Shown: positions 1-9,047, counted from the stretch's first letter. The stretch: DNA of 17,500 bases from Penaeus vannamei (GCF_042767895.1 NC_091569.1:16153559-16171058); one strand, 5' to 3'. Notes: generated by a model not told the origin, from the sequence alone. Translations and numbers: made by a program.

Positions 1-53
1 CGGCTCCTTCTCACGAACCCGGCGAGGGAGGAGCAGGGTGACGTACAGGCGTC

Positions 54-329
54 TCGCACACACATGGGCACGCACATACACACAAACGCATAAATACACA
101 CACAGAGACATACACACACGCACACACACTTACTTATACACACACGCATATACACACACATAAAAACACATGAACGCATAAACAAACACACACACGCATA
201 CATAAAATACTCATAAACACATACACACACACACGTATACACACAAACGTAAACCCACCAAAACACCACATGCAATTACAAACATGTACCTACACATGTA
301 CAGTTACTGCACACACACACACACACACC
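54..329. repeat. CA-rich imperfect microsatellite
   Basis: The tract is mostly CA dinucleotides broken by ACGCATA, ACATAAA and ACAAACG variants, and ends in a short pure CA run at 311-328. The variants suggest an old (CA)n array that has decayed by substitution. Open frames across it give only Thr-His or Cys-Val repeats and are not genes. Confidence 0.9.
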
Positions 330-348
330 TACGAAATCCATCCATTGC

Positions 349-453
349 GATCTCCCCCCATCTCCCCCTCGCCTGGCCCCTCCCCCTCCCTCGCCTGCCC
401 CCTCCCCCCTCGCCTCCCCCGCCCCACCCCCCTCCCCCCTCCTCCCCCCCTCG
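349..453. repeat. C-rich polypyrimidine tract
   Basis: This is an almost pure C/T stretch with runs of four to seven C separated by T or CT. The complementary strand is G-rich with many short G runs, so i-motif or G-quadruplex folding is plausible. Pro-rich open frames here are compositional artefacts. Confidence 0.85.
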
Positions 454-563
454 ACTCAGGAAAACCTTCCACTCACCCTCCCACAAGAACACCTCGAAGA
501 ATCTCCCATGGACATCCGTTAATCCATACCTGAAGTTCTTCCCTCGGCTAAAGATCCTAATAA

Positions 564-627
564 ACTGTTTCTTCTTCTTCTTCTTTTCCTCCTCCTTCTT
601 CATTTTTTTCCCTTATTCTTTTTTTTA
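564..627. repeat. (TTC)n and T-rich tract
   Basis: A short run of TTC triplets passes into CCT/CTT and then T-runs. It ends at 627 where non-repetitive sequence begins. Confidence 0.8.
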
Positions 628-777
628 ACAAGAAAAGACTGTAATTTACAGGTAATTATCCATTCAGCCCCGCAAGGCATCAATCAACCGCCAGGGATGT
701 GTCTGCAAAAGCGTTTCTTTGGACGTTTTTGAGCTATATTTAACCCTGTGCTTTCCGCTTCTGATTTAAAGCTATGA
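628..777. other. single-copy-looking spacer
   Basis: The 150 bases have mixed composition and no simple repeat. I see no open frame of note, no tRNA-like fold and no recognisable repeat family. Confidence 0.5.
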
Positions 778-1255
778 AAGTCGAAGGAGGAGAAGAAGAG
801 AGGGAAGGTGATAATGGGGGTGAAAAGAGGAGAAAGAGAAGAAGAAATAGGAGGAGAAGAAGAAGGAAGAGGAGACGACGTTGACGAAGGAGAAGATATG
901 GAATGTGATAATAGGGATGAAGCGCAAAAAGAGGAGAAGGAAAAGAAGAAGAAGGAGAAAAAGGAAGAGAAGACCCTGATGACGAAGGAGAATAAGAAAG
1001 AGAATGTGATAATAAGGATAAAGCACGAAAAGAGGAGAAAGAGAAGAAAAAGAAATAGGAGGAGAAGAAGAAGGAAAAGGAGACAATGAAGACGATGACG
1101 TCAACGAGGAAGAAATAAAAGGGAAAGAAGGAGGAGGAGGAAGAGCAGGAGAAAGAGGAGGAGGAGGAAGATCAGGAGAAAGAGGAGGAGGAGGAAGAGG
1201 AATAAGAGAAAACAAAGAAAACAGACAATAAGAAAAAAGAAAAACTATAAAAAAT
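778..1255. repeat. purine-rich GAA/GGA tract
   Basis: The + strand is nearly all A and G, built from GAA, GGA, GAG and AAG triplets, with pyrimidine interruptions mostly as GATGA or GACG. Between 1120 and 1202 the tract is a regular GGA/GAG triplet array containing two near-identical segments, 'agagcaggagaaagaggag' and 'agatcaggagaaagaggag'. The Lys/Arg/Glu-rich and Ser/Pro/Leu-rich open frames across it follow from composition. Confidence 0.85.
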
Positions 1256-1783
1256 TAAAGATGAAAAAAAAGAAAGCTGGTATCGCCCGATGTCCAAAAT
1301 GTGATAGACAGTGAAACCGAATTACCACAGAGATCCTTTGCTAATCAACAATAGTGCTTTTCATGACAGAAGGGAATGATCAGAAAGCTCCTTGCATGAT
1401 AGATAGGCGAATGAAGACAGGATCGAACCGCTTGAAGAAACCAGACGAATATATATGAAAGGAGAGAGAAAACCCAGCGAATAAAAATAAACAAAGATAC
1501 ACGATAGAAAAAAAAAAAAAAAAAGATAAACAAAATAACGTATCTGTGGCTCCAAGAAAAATATATATACATATGCCTTAGCCTCATAAATCACTGATTC
1601 CCGGAAGATAACACGTAGATATAACGTCTTGGAGGCCAGGAACGAGTCTCCCATCTTGGCGGGAACTGGAGGCTGTCACGCTAAGGCCCGCTGGCTAGCT
1701 ATCGGGAGATCGGGCGGACCGCTTGTCGCCTGTTTTTTGTTCGCTTCTTCGTTTTTGTGTATTATGCTGTTATCATTATTCAT
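1256..1783. other. mostly single-copy stretch, no gene recognised
   Basis: The sequence is A-rich, of mixed composition, and carries a 17-base A run at 1508-1524. The segment 1629-1735 is clearly richer in GC than its surroundings. Small open frames cross the region on both strands, but none has recognisable domains, and the minus-strand ones contain the A-run as poly-Phe. No tRNA could be folded, although 1421-1431 resembles part of a B box. Confidence 0.5.
1651..1665 (+). promoter_or_regulatory. YY1-like core overlapping E2F-like core
   Basis: The sequence ccatcttggcgggaa joins CCATCTTG, the core recognised by YY1-type zinc fingers, to TTGGCGGGAA, which fits the E2F/DP consensus. It sits in a GC-rich patch. 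Both motifs are short enough to occur by chance and no transcription start is evident, so this is only a candidate site. Confidence 0.2.
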
Positions 1784-2703
1784 TTTTTTATTGATATCAT
1801 CATTAACAATGTTAATACCAGTATTATTATTATTATTATTATTATCATTATTATTATCATTATTACCACTATCATCATAAGAGTCATTTTTGCTATCATT
1901 TTTTATCATTATTATTGTTATTATTACTATTATCATTATCATTATCATCGCTATTATCACCATTATTATCATCATCACTACTGTTACTACCATTATTATC
2001 ATTATTATCATCCATATTATTAATTGTTATTGCTAGCATCATCATTTTCATTATAACATTATTGTACTATGATTATGGTTATCATTATCATCATCATTGC
2101 ATTATTGATACTGTCATTATGATTATCATTATTATCATTCTTGTTAAAATCAATACTATTGCTATCATCATTAAGATTGTTATCATTATTATTTTCATTA
2201 TTGTTATCATTATCATTATCATTATTTTCATCATTATCATTATCATTATTTTCATCATTATCATTATTATTATTATTAACATTATCATTATCATTATTAT
2301 TATCATTATCATTGTAATTATTATTATCATTATTATCATCATTATTATCATTATTATTGCTATCATTATTATCATCATCATCATTATTGTAATCAATGTT
2401 ATTTCATTATCATCATTACTATTGTTATTGTTACTATCATTATTTTCATTACCATTACTGTTATCATTAATATAATTATTCTGTTCATCTTCTTCATATC
2501 ATTATCGTTTTCAGTATTACAACTACGACTTTTGTTATTATTGTTATTACCAACATCATAATTAATATGATCATGATCACTATTATTATTATTACTTTTA
2601 TCATCACTGCTGTTATCATTATCCTTATCGTCATTACTATCCTCATTATTAACATTAATGTTATTATCAGTATCATCATTATAATAATAACTATCATTAT
2701 TAA

Positions 2704-2778
<75 letters not shown>

Positions 2779-3952
2779 CATCATCATCATCATCATCATC
2801 ATTATTATCATTGTTATTATTATCATTATTATCGCCATTACTATGATTATTATAATTATTATTATTATTATCATTTTTATTGTTGTCATTGCTATCATCA
2901 TTATTATGATTACTATCATTGCTATCATTATTATCATCATCATTATCATTATCATCATTATCATTATTATAATCTATATCAACGTTATCATTATTTCTAT
3001 TTCTTTATTATTATCATTGTTATTATTGTTATTATCATTATCATCATTATCATTGTTGTTGTTATTATCATTTTTGTTGTTGTTATTAATGTTACTATTA
3101 TTACTATTATCATTATTCTTATCGTTATAATTATCATTATTATTATTGTTATTATTATTATCAGTATTATTATTATTGTTATCATTATTATTATCAGTAT
3201 TATCGTTATCATTATTATTATCATTATTATCATTATTATTATTATTATCATAATCATCATCTTTATTATTATTATCATTATCATTTACTATTATTATTAT
3301 TATCATTATTATCATTATCATTATTACTATTACTATTATTATCCTTATTGTTATTATCACCATTATCTATTTTCATTATTCATCATTCTTATTAACAACA
3401 TTATTATATCTTTTTTATCTGTATTGTTGTTTTTGGTCCTGTTCTAACTGTTATTATTATCATCATTATCATTATTATTATTATCATCATCCTCATGATT
3501 AGTATTATAACTACTATTATTGTTGTTATCATTATTACTACTAATATCAGTATTGTTGTTGTTGTTATTATCAATATTATTGTTATCATTACCATTATCA
3601 TCACATCATTATCATTATTGTTGTTACTGTTCTTAATATTGTTGCTTTTGTGGTTATCATTATAATAATTATTATTACTCCCTATATTACTTGTGTCACA
3701 ATTACCATTATCACAATTGCAATTATCATTATGCTAATTATTGTCATTATTAGTGTTAGTATTATCATTGTCATCATTTTCATTATCATTTTATCAATAT
3801 TATTATCATCATATCCTTATCATTATTGTAATCATTTTATGATCATTATTATTATCATTATATCATCATTATTATTATTTTTATTAATATCATTATCATT
3901 ATTATATCAACCTTGCAGTCTCTATTGCTACATGATCTCTATCTTTTGTCCG
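1784..3952. repeat. 2.2 kb ATT/ATC microsatellite array
   Basis: The + strand is an almost unbroken array of ATT and ATC triplets, with ATTATC and ATCATT alternating as higher-order units and rare GTT, ACT or AAC variants. The triplet phase slips many times, so the array grew in pieces. Read in frame it gives poly-Ile, and in the other frames Leu/Ser- or Tyr/His-rich strings, none of which is a protein. The hexamer TTATCA is the complement of TGATAA, so the tract is also a dense array of WGATAR sequences. Confidence 0.95.
2705..2800. repeat. pure (ATT)24(ATC)8 core of the array
   Basis: About 24 uninterrupted ATT units (2705-2776) switch cleanly to eight ATC units (2777-2800). This is the longest perfect stretch of the array and so probably its most recently expanded and most length-variable part. 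Confidence 0.9.
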
Positions 3953-3987
3953 TTTTAAATACCTCCAATAACAGTTTAATTCCATTT

Positions 3988-4258
3988 TTTCTCTCCGTCG
4001 ACCCTTCCTTTCCCGTCTTCTTCCTCCTGTTCCTTCTGTCCTTTCCCCTTATCCTCTTTTGTCTCCCCTCTCCCTTCCTACTTGTCATTTTCTCTCTCGG
4101 TGCAACCCTTTTCCCCCTACGTACATTCCCTTCTCTTTTCCCTTTTCCCCTCTCGCCCCCATTCATCTCCCTTTTCCACTTTCGGTTCTTTCTTCTTCCT
4201 CTTCTCTCCCTTCCCTCCTTCTATTCCTCTTCCCCTTTTTCCCCTTCTCTCTCCTCTT
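3988..4258. repeat. CT-rich tract, left part
   Basis: The + strand is predominantly C and T with few purines. It ends abruptly at the LINE and a similar tract resumes on the far side at 6051, so the two halves were probably one tract before insertion. Confidence 0.8.
4249..4258 (+). repeat. candidate LINE target-site duplication, left copy
   Basis: The ten bases ctctcctctt are repeated exactly at 6051-6060, immediately on the other side of the LINE. Such flanking duplications arise from target-primed reverse transcription. The sequence lies in a CT-rich tract, so a chance match cannot be excluded. Confidence 0.55.
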
Positions 4259-6050
4259 AAAATGATAGAAAAGAAGCCGCCTTTCAGACAGATTATAAAA
4301 CAAAAAGAAAAATGTAAAATCGCCAATTCAAAGTGGAAAAAGAAATCATTTCAGAAATAGATTCACAGAATATAAGAACAGCTCTGATAAAACATGGAAA
4401 ATTGTTAAAACACTAATGTCTCACAACAAACACCACACAAGTGATTGTACAAATCCTATACAAAACACAGAGCATTTTAATGACTTCTTTTCAAACAAAC
4501 AAACAAATGCTTCTAAATTACAACAAAACGTCTATTCTTTTCAGACCACAACCAGTGGCCGTAGAAACAGTCATCTTAGTAATAAAACACCTTCGCGAAA
4601 CAAATGCTGTAGGAGCAGACGGTATTGCTTTACGCTTTATCAGAGATAGTCTACCCGCAACTATACATTATTTGACAGTCATTATTAACACCTCTCTGGT
4701 CACTGGTGTCTCCGTCGCTTTGTAAACTCCCTATATTATCCAAATTCTTGAAATTTGTAGCAAATCAACTAATGACTTTCCTGGAGACCAATAACTTATT
4801 ATCTAAAACGCAACTTAATTTTAGAAATAGGTTATCTACTGAAACAGCTTTACTACAAATCATTGATGAGGTTTATGATAACATCAACAACAACAACAAA
4901 AAAAACAGGTAAATTTGCTCACACTGTGCGACCTTTCTAAAGCTTTTGGCAGTATCAGCCATGAAATTCTCTTTAACAAAGTAGTAAATCAAAAAATTTA
5001 AAGTTTTTTAGATAAAAGACTCTAATCGATATGAATCAACGAAAGTGTATCATCAAAATTATCAACAAACAGCAACCTTTTGGTGTTGCGCAAGGATCTA
5101 TTTTAGGCCCAATTCTATTTACAATTTTTCATAAATAATTTATCAACCAAAGCCCTTAACTACCGCCTAGTGCAGTACGCAGGTGATTTACAATTTCTCC
5201 ATACTGACTCAGTAAACAACATAATACATTAATTAAAAACACCCAACATACTTTTACACAAGCAAAATCATACTTTGACACTAATGGCCTTAAATTAAAT
5301 CCACATAAAACTCAATGTATATTCACAGGTAATCAGCAGGACATAGCTAAAATTCCCAATAACACAACCATAGAATTTCAAGGCTGCTCTATCAAACTGA
5401 ACACTTCCGTGAAAAATCTAGTACACAGATTCATGACATTTGAGCCACGCTTTGACAAAATACACAGGCACCCTAGTATTTCTTAATCACATAAGAAATC
5501 AAATCACTATTGAAACTAGAGTCATGGTTGTTTAAACTCTAGCTCTTGGCATAATTAATTATTGTTCAAATAGTTGGGGTTCGACTAACAAAACCTATCT
5601 GCAAAAAGAACAAGATCCAAAACTTTGTTGCAAGAGATACGTAAGGTAATATCAGCAAACTTGATCACATCACCCCGCATATCCAAAAATTAAAATGTTT
5701 AAAAGTCATTCTAAATGCAGCTACGACACATGCGTATTCATTTACAAACTCATTCATGGGAATTATCCGCAATGATTAATGCCCTTGCAAACTGTAGGGA
5801 ACACATCAGGTGTCCAGACACGTCACGTCACGTTAAGAGATGGAATACCGATACAAGTGCACGACAAATGGAAATACGTGGACCCATGTTAGGGAACTTG
5901 CTACCAGATAATATAAGACATTAACAGATGTAATTTAAAAATGAAATTAAGAAAAACACCTCTTGAATAATCACCTGTAGATATAAATGCATTTATATAA
6001 AGAAGAACCATTGTAATGAATGGAATTAAGTGTTTTGGCTTTGATTTTTA
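4259..6050 (+). mobile_element. 5'-truncated, dead LINE (Jockey/CR1-like non-LTR retrotransposon)
   Basis: The insert is A/T-rich, unlike the CT tracts on both sides, and encodes scattered pieces of a non-LTR reverse transcriptase in the order expected for the family. These are the linker upstream of the RT, the fingers/palm motifs, the thumb region and the C-terminal segment ending in a RGPxLxNxLPDNIR-like motif. No endonuclease domain is visible, so the copy is truncated at its 5' end, as is usual for LINEs. No long poly(A) tail is present; the 3' end near 6012-6050 is A/T/G-rich. Exact 10-bp direct repeats border it. Assignment to the Jockey/CR1 group is from the style of the RT motifs only; the exact clade is uncertain. 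Confidence 0.85.
4350..5925 (+). pseudogene. reverse transcriptase ORF relic of the LINE
   Basis: In an active element this protein copies the element RNA into DNA at the nicked target. The linker reads in frame from 4350 with TEYKNSSDKTWKIVKTLMSH and a later EHFNDFFSN. The frame then shifts near 4520-4545, and NAVGADGIALRFIRDSLPA (about 4598-4654) marks the start of the RT domain. Near 4705-4730 a frameshift and a deletion join TGV directly to KLPILSKFL, removing roughly 20-25 residues. STETALLQIIDEVYD follows at about 4832-4876. Motif A reads LCDLSKAFGSISHE (4924-4965), motif B GVAQGSILGPILFT (5082-5123) and motif C YAGD (5176-5187). The thumb region is visible as YFDTNGLKLNPHKTQC (from 5271). 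Downstream pieces include VFIYKLIHGNYPQ (from about 5729) and IRGPMLGNLLPDNIR (up to 5921). At least five frame changes and many stops make it inactive. Confidence 0.85.
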
Positions 6051-6060
6051 CTCTCCTCTT
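6051..6060 (+). repeat. candidate LINE target-site duplication, right copy
   Basis: This exact repeat of 4249-4258 directly follows the 3' end of the LINE. The bases on its left, ttgattttta, belong to the element and those on its right, cttttcctcc, continue the CT tract. Confidence 0.55.
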
Positions 6061-6466
6061 CTTTTCCTCCTTTCTCTTTATCTTTTTTCCTTCTACTGCC
6101 ACTTACCTTCCCCGTCTCCTCTCCCCCTCCTTTCTTCCCTCTCTCCCCTCACCCTTACCCTGACCCTTCCTTCCCCCATTTCCCTCCCTCTACCCGTTAC
6201 TTCCCTTTTTTTCCCTTTACCCCTCCCCCTCCCCTTCCATTCCCCTTTCCCCTCCGCATCCCCCTTTTCCCCCCTCTACTTCCTTCCCTCCCTTTCCCCT
6301 TTCCCATTCCCCTCCCCCTCCCCTTTTCCCCTCACTCTCCACAACCCTCTCCCCCATCCTTCCCCCTTTCCCCTTCCCTTCCCATTCTCCTCCCCCTTTC
6401 TTTCCACCTTCCCCTTTCCCCTTCTCTTCCCCTTCCCTTCCCCCTTCCCCCTCCCTCCCCCTCCCT
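6051..6466. repeat. CT-rich tract, right part
   Basis: The tract is dominated by CCCCTT, CCCTCC and TTCCCC units and becomes more C-rich to the right. The Ser/Pro/Leu/Phe-rich frame across it (6016-6468) and the Gly/Arg/Lys-rich frame on the other strand are products of composition. Confidence 0.85.
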
Positions 6467-6992
6467 GAGACGGCCAGCGAGCGCCCCCGTGCAAGTCCTT
6501 CAGGGGGCGTGGCCTTCCCGGATTAAACCACAAGGCCATCATCGTGGGAACTTTTCCGGAGATTATGATAAGTCCTTTTTTCTTCTTCTTCTTCTTGAAT
6601 GAATTAGTTTCTCTTGAATTGATAGATCTATTGATAGATTATTATACCAGTCCTGTGCGTAATATGAATGGTGATCTCCTTCGTGTTGCGTAATGCTTGT
6701 TCTCTTACCACGATGAAGAATATATACATTTATAAATATTCAGACTTTATCCTCGTTCAGCCTGTGAACAGTAACAACAGCAGGCTTGCACCAAAGTAAA
6801 TATATATAAGTGATGCCGGAGTTAAACACGGCTAAGCTGATTAGTGGTAATTATGTATAACCCATAAATCATTTAATGCTTGGATTGCGGATAAGCTTTG
6901 AGCTACCCAACAGTTCATAGTATTTTCTGGCGATTTTCTTTACTGTTATAGCGTACTGTTTCGGAGTGAAGGGAAGAGAGGGAGTGTGATAT
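6467..6992. other. single-copy-looking stretch with GC-rich start
   Basis: The first 75 bases (6467-6545) are GC-rich and contain GGGGGCGTGGCC, after which the sequence is A/T-rich with no repeat except a TTC run near 6580-6596. A TATA-like tatatataag lies at about 6800. On the minus strand 6459-6542 reads as a short frame beginning MMALWFNPGRPRPLKDLHGG, but it runs into the CT tract and has no recognised homologue. No gene can be supported. Confidence 0.45.
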
Positions 6993-7123
6993 CCCCCCCC
7001 CCACCTCCCCTTCCCCTTCATTCTCCCTCCCCTCTATCCCCTTCCCCACCACCCCCTCCCAGCACCTACCCCTTCCCCCAACATTAGCTACCCCCTCCCC
7101 CAACACCTCCCACCCCCTCACGT
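6993..7123. repeat. C-rich tract with 10-base C run
   Basis: It begins with ten C residues (6993-7002) and continues as CCTCCCC, CCTTCCCC and CCCACC units. The complementary strand has many G runs of four or more and could form a G-quadruplex. Confidence 0.8.
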
Positions 7124-7249
7124 CCCCATTAACCGAAAGAATGAATTTCACAGGAAAAAAGAAATCCGTTTAGCAAATCCCTCTTACAAGGTGTTTACTT
7201 TTTCATGTGCGGAAGAGCTTAGCACGTGTAAACTACATCGCCTGGTCCC
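7124..7249. other. short single-copy spacer
   Basis: Mixed sequence between two C-rich tracts. I see nothing identifiable in it. Confidence 0.4.
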
Positions 7250-7368
7250 CGCCCCCGTCCCTCCCTCCCGTCCTCCCTCCCCTCTCCCACCCACGACTTA
7301 AAATCCACAAAAATCACCACTTCCTTCCTTCCCCCGACCCCCCTTCCCCTCCCCCCTCCCCCACCCCT
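7250..7368. repeat. C-rich polypyrimidine tract
   Basis: CCCTCC and CCCCTCC units occupy both ends, with a short A/C-rich interruption at about 7298-7320. Confidence 0.75.
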
Positions 7369-7602
7369 TCAGACCGCAAGGAACCCATCATCTTCTCATA
7401 ATCGAATTACCAGAAAATTAAATAAGCTAATAACACGGCAGTAAATAGCCTAAACACACACACACACAGAGCCGATTTTGGCTTAATGCCTCTTAGGCCA
7501 AAGATCCCTTAACGCCACGAAAAAGCCTAATGCTCTTCTAATACCGCGACTTATGTCACTAATGCTCACTCACGGCTCTTGTGCTCGCCTTACATTCGTC
7601 TC
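7369..7602. other. single-copy stretch with a hairpin
   Basis: Mixed sequence with a short CA run (7453-7468). The block 7474-7506 can fold into a 12-pair hairpin, described in the findings. The motif TAATGCYCT recurs near 7484 and 7529, with a shorter AATGCTCAC at 7561. No gene is recognised. Confidence 0.45.
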
Positions 7603-7680
7603 AGTCCCCCTTCCCCTTCCCTCTCCCTTTCCCCCTTTCAGCACCTCCTCCTCGGCCCTTCCTCCCTTCGCTTCCCCCTT
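7603..7680. repeat. short CT-rich tract
   Basis: CCCCTT and CTCCC units dominate. The Arg/Gly/Lys-rich minus-strand frames crossing it are composition-driven. Confidence 0.7.
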
Positions 7681-7909
7681 CTTCGCAGTCATATCCCTGA
7701 CGGAGAGCGTGTGTAGAGGGGAGAGAGACAGACTTACATGCATGCCAAAATACATGCGCGTAGGGGCACGTACACGCGTATATACACATTTAAAACACAT
7801 ACACAGACACACATAAGCGGATGAAGGGACCCCCGGACTTGGACAGATAACCATGGATGAGCCTGGATGATGTGCGAGTTAAAAGTGTATAAAAATGGCT
7901 TGTGTCTTC

Positions 7910-8294
7910 AGAGAGGTAGGGGAAGGGGAAAGAAAAAGCAAGGGGAAGGGAAGGGGAGAAGGGAGAGAGGGAAGGAAAAAAAGGGGAATGGAAGGGAGAA
8001 GGAAGGAAGGGAGAGAGGAAAGAAAAAAGAGGAATGGAAGGGAGAAGGGAGGGAGGGAGAGAGGGAAGGACAGAAGGGAAAGGGAATAGAGACGGGGAGA
8101 AGGGAAAGGGAAGGAAATAAAGGAATGAAATAGAGGGAGAATGAAAGGTGAAGGATAAGGAAAAAATGGAGAGTAGGATATGGAATAGGGAGGGAAGGGA
8201 GGAGAAAAAATATGGAAAGAAGAGGAGAGAGGATAAAAGGGGAAAGAAAGGGACAGAAGAGAAAAAATACAGACTGGGAATGAGAAAGAAAGGT
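7910..8294. repeat. purine tract (GGGA/GGAA/GAGA)
   Basis: The + strand is almost entirely purine, with GGGAAGG, GGGAGAAGG and GGAAAGA units. The block 'ggaatggaagggagaagg' occurs twice (about 7984-8001 and 8031-8048), pointing to local duplication. The long minus-strand open frame (7908-8888) is created by this tract plus the TG repeat to its right and is rejected as a gene. Confidence 0.85.
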
Positions 8295-8313
8295 AAAAAA
8301 AAAAAAAAAAAAA
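8295..8313. repeat. A19 homopolymer
   Basis: Nineteen A residues close the purine tract. They may be a mononucleotide microsatellite or the tail of an unrecognised retroposon; no element body is identifiable upstream. Confidence 0.85.
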
Positions 8314-8620
8314 CTATATATAGTGCAAGTAAGGAGGAAAAAGAACGGGGCGATCTCTATATAGGCGGGGACGGGAAGGGGGTCGTAGCCTAAACAAATA
8401 CTACGGCTATCCCTCGAGTGTCGCAGAGGAGAAGGATAAGAAGAAGCTGGCGAAAGGACCTTTGAAGGAGGCTGCCGCCGATGTGTTGTTTGGCTGCTCG
8501 AGGGATGCTGTTGGATAATGCTGGATAAAATGAGATTAAAACTTCTTTCTGGGGGATTACATGCGCCGCGTCTGCGAGTGTGCTTATGAAAGGTGTATAG
8601 GTATTTTTTTTCCTTTAAGT
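8314..8620. other. single-copy island with a 10-bp inverted repeat
   Basis: GC content is moderate and no simple repeat is present. The perfect inverted repeat atccctcgag (8409-8418) and ctcgagggat (8497-8506) encloses 78 bases. A minus-strand open frame passes through without stops, but it is bounded on both sides by repeat-derived sequence, and no domain is recognised. Confidence 0.5.
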
Positions 8621-8629
8621 AAGTGTGTG

Positions 8630-8769
8630 TGTGTGAGTTTGTGGGGAGGGGCTGGGGGGCATGAATGTGTGTGTGTGTGTGTGTGAGTTTGTGGGGAGGG
8701 GCTGGGGGGCATGAATGTGTGTGTGTGTGTGTGTGTGAGTTTGTGGGGAGGGGCTGGGGGTATGGATGT

Positions 8770-8809
<40 letters not shown>

Positions 8810-8812
8810 GCG
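8630..8812. repeat. 50-bp minisatellite with TG spacers, followed by (TG)n
   Basis: Three tandem units each start with agtttgtggggaggggct, continue with a G run and 'catgaat' or 'tatggat', and end in a (TG)n spacer. Unit 1 is 8636-8685, unit 2 is 8686-8737, and unit 3 starts at 8738 and runs into a longer TG array ending near 8808. Units 1 and 2 are identical apart from one extra TG; unit 3 has diverged after its G run. The mixture suggests that a segment flanked by TG repeats was copied by unequal exchange or slippage. Confidence 0.9.
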
Positions 8813-9047
8813 CGCGTGCGGGTGAGTGTTTTAGCAACATAAACACGTGATTGAGAGTTGCCGTGTATAAACACACACGCACACGCACGCACGCACATCG
8901 TAATAGGATAGCCAGGGGATTCCAGAGAGATGGAAGGTATTTAGTTGCTAAAACTCCGTAATTATACGACCATATATAATTTCTTTTATATTGTATCAGT
9001 GCTGAAGGGGGTAGGTATGTACGTATGTGTGAGAGGGGGAAGAGAGC
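8813..9047. other. mixed spacer with short CA/ACGC repeats
   Basis: It includes an alternating purine-pyrimidine stretch, aagcgcgcgtgcggg (8808-8822), and an ACACACGCACGC block (8870-8896), both prone to Z-DNA. The rest is A/T-rich with no identified feature. Confidence 0.45.

Noticed and set aside
270..628. Pro-rich open frames near the left end
   Set aside because: They come from CA and C-rich repeats; overlapping frames on both strands are equally open.
1421..1431. Possible tRNA B box on the minus strand (GGTTCGATCC)
   Set aside because: It lacks one base of the consensus, and the flanking bases do not form a T-arm stem. No A box or acceptor stem was found.
1915..3130. Long poly-Ile and Ile/Met/Leu open frames on both strands
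   Set aside because: They are direct translations of ATT/ATC triplets (or the complementary strand) and have no start context, domain or natural composition.
6796..6860. TATA-like box tatatataag followed by a 15-codon frame
   Set aside because: The sequence is A/T-rich, so TATA-like strings are expected. The frame is tiny and no initiator or downstream exon is visible.
8636..8760. CRISPR-like spacing of three repeats
   Set aside because: The intervals are TG repeats, not unique spacers, and the DNA is eukaryotic in character.
7908..8888. 326-residue minus-strand open frame
   Set aside because: It is made of Thr-His repeats from TG/CA, then a short unique part, then Phe/Leu/Pro/Ser from a purine tract. 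Three unrelated sequence types joined by lack of stops do not support a gene.
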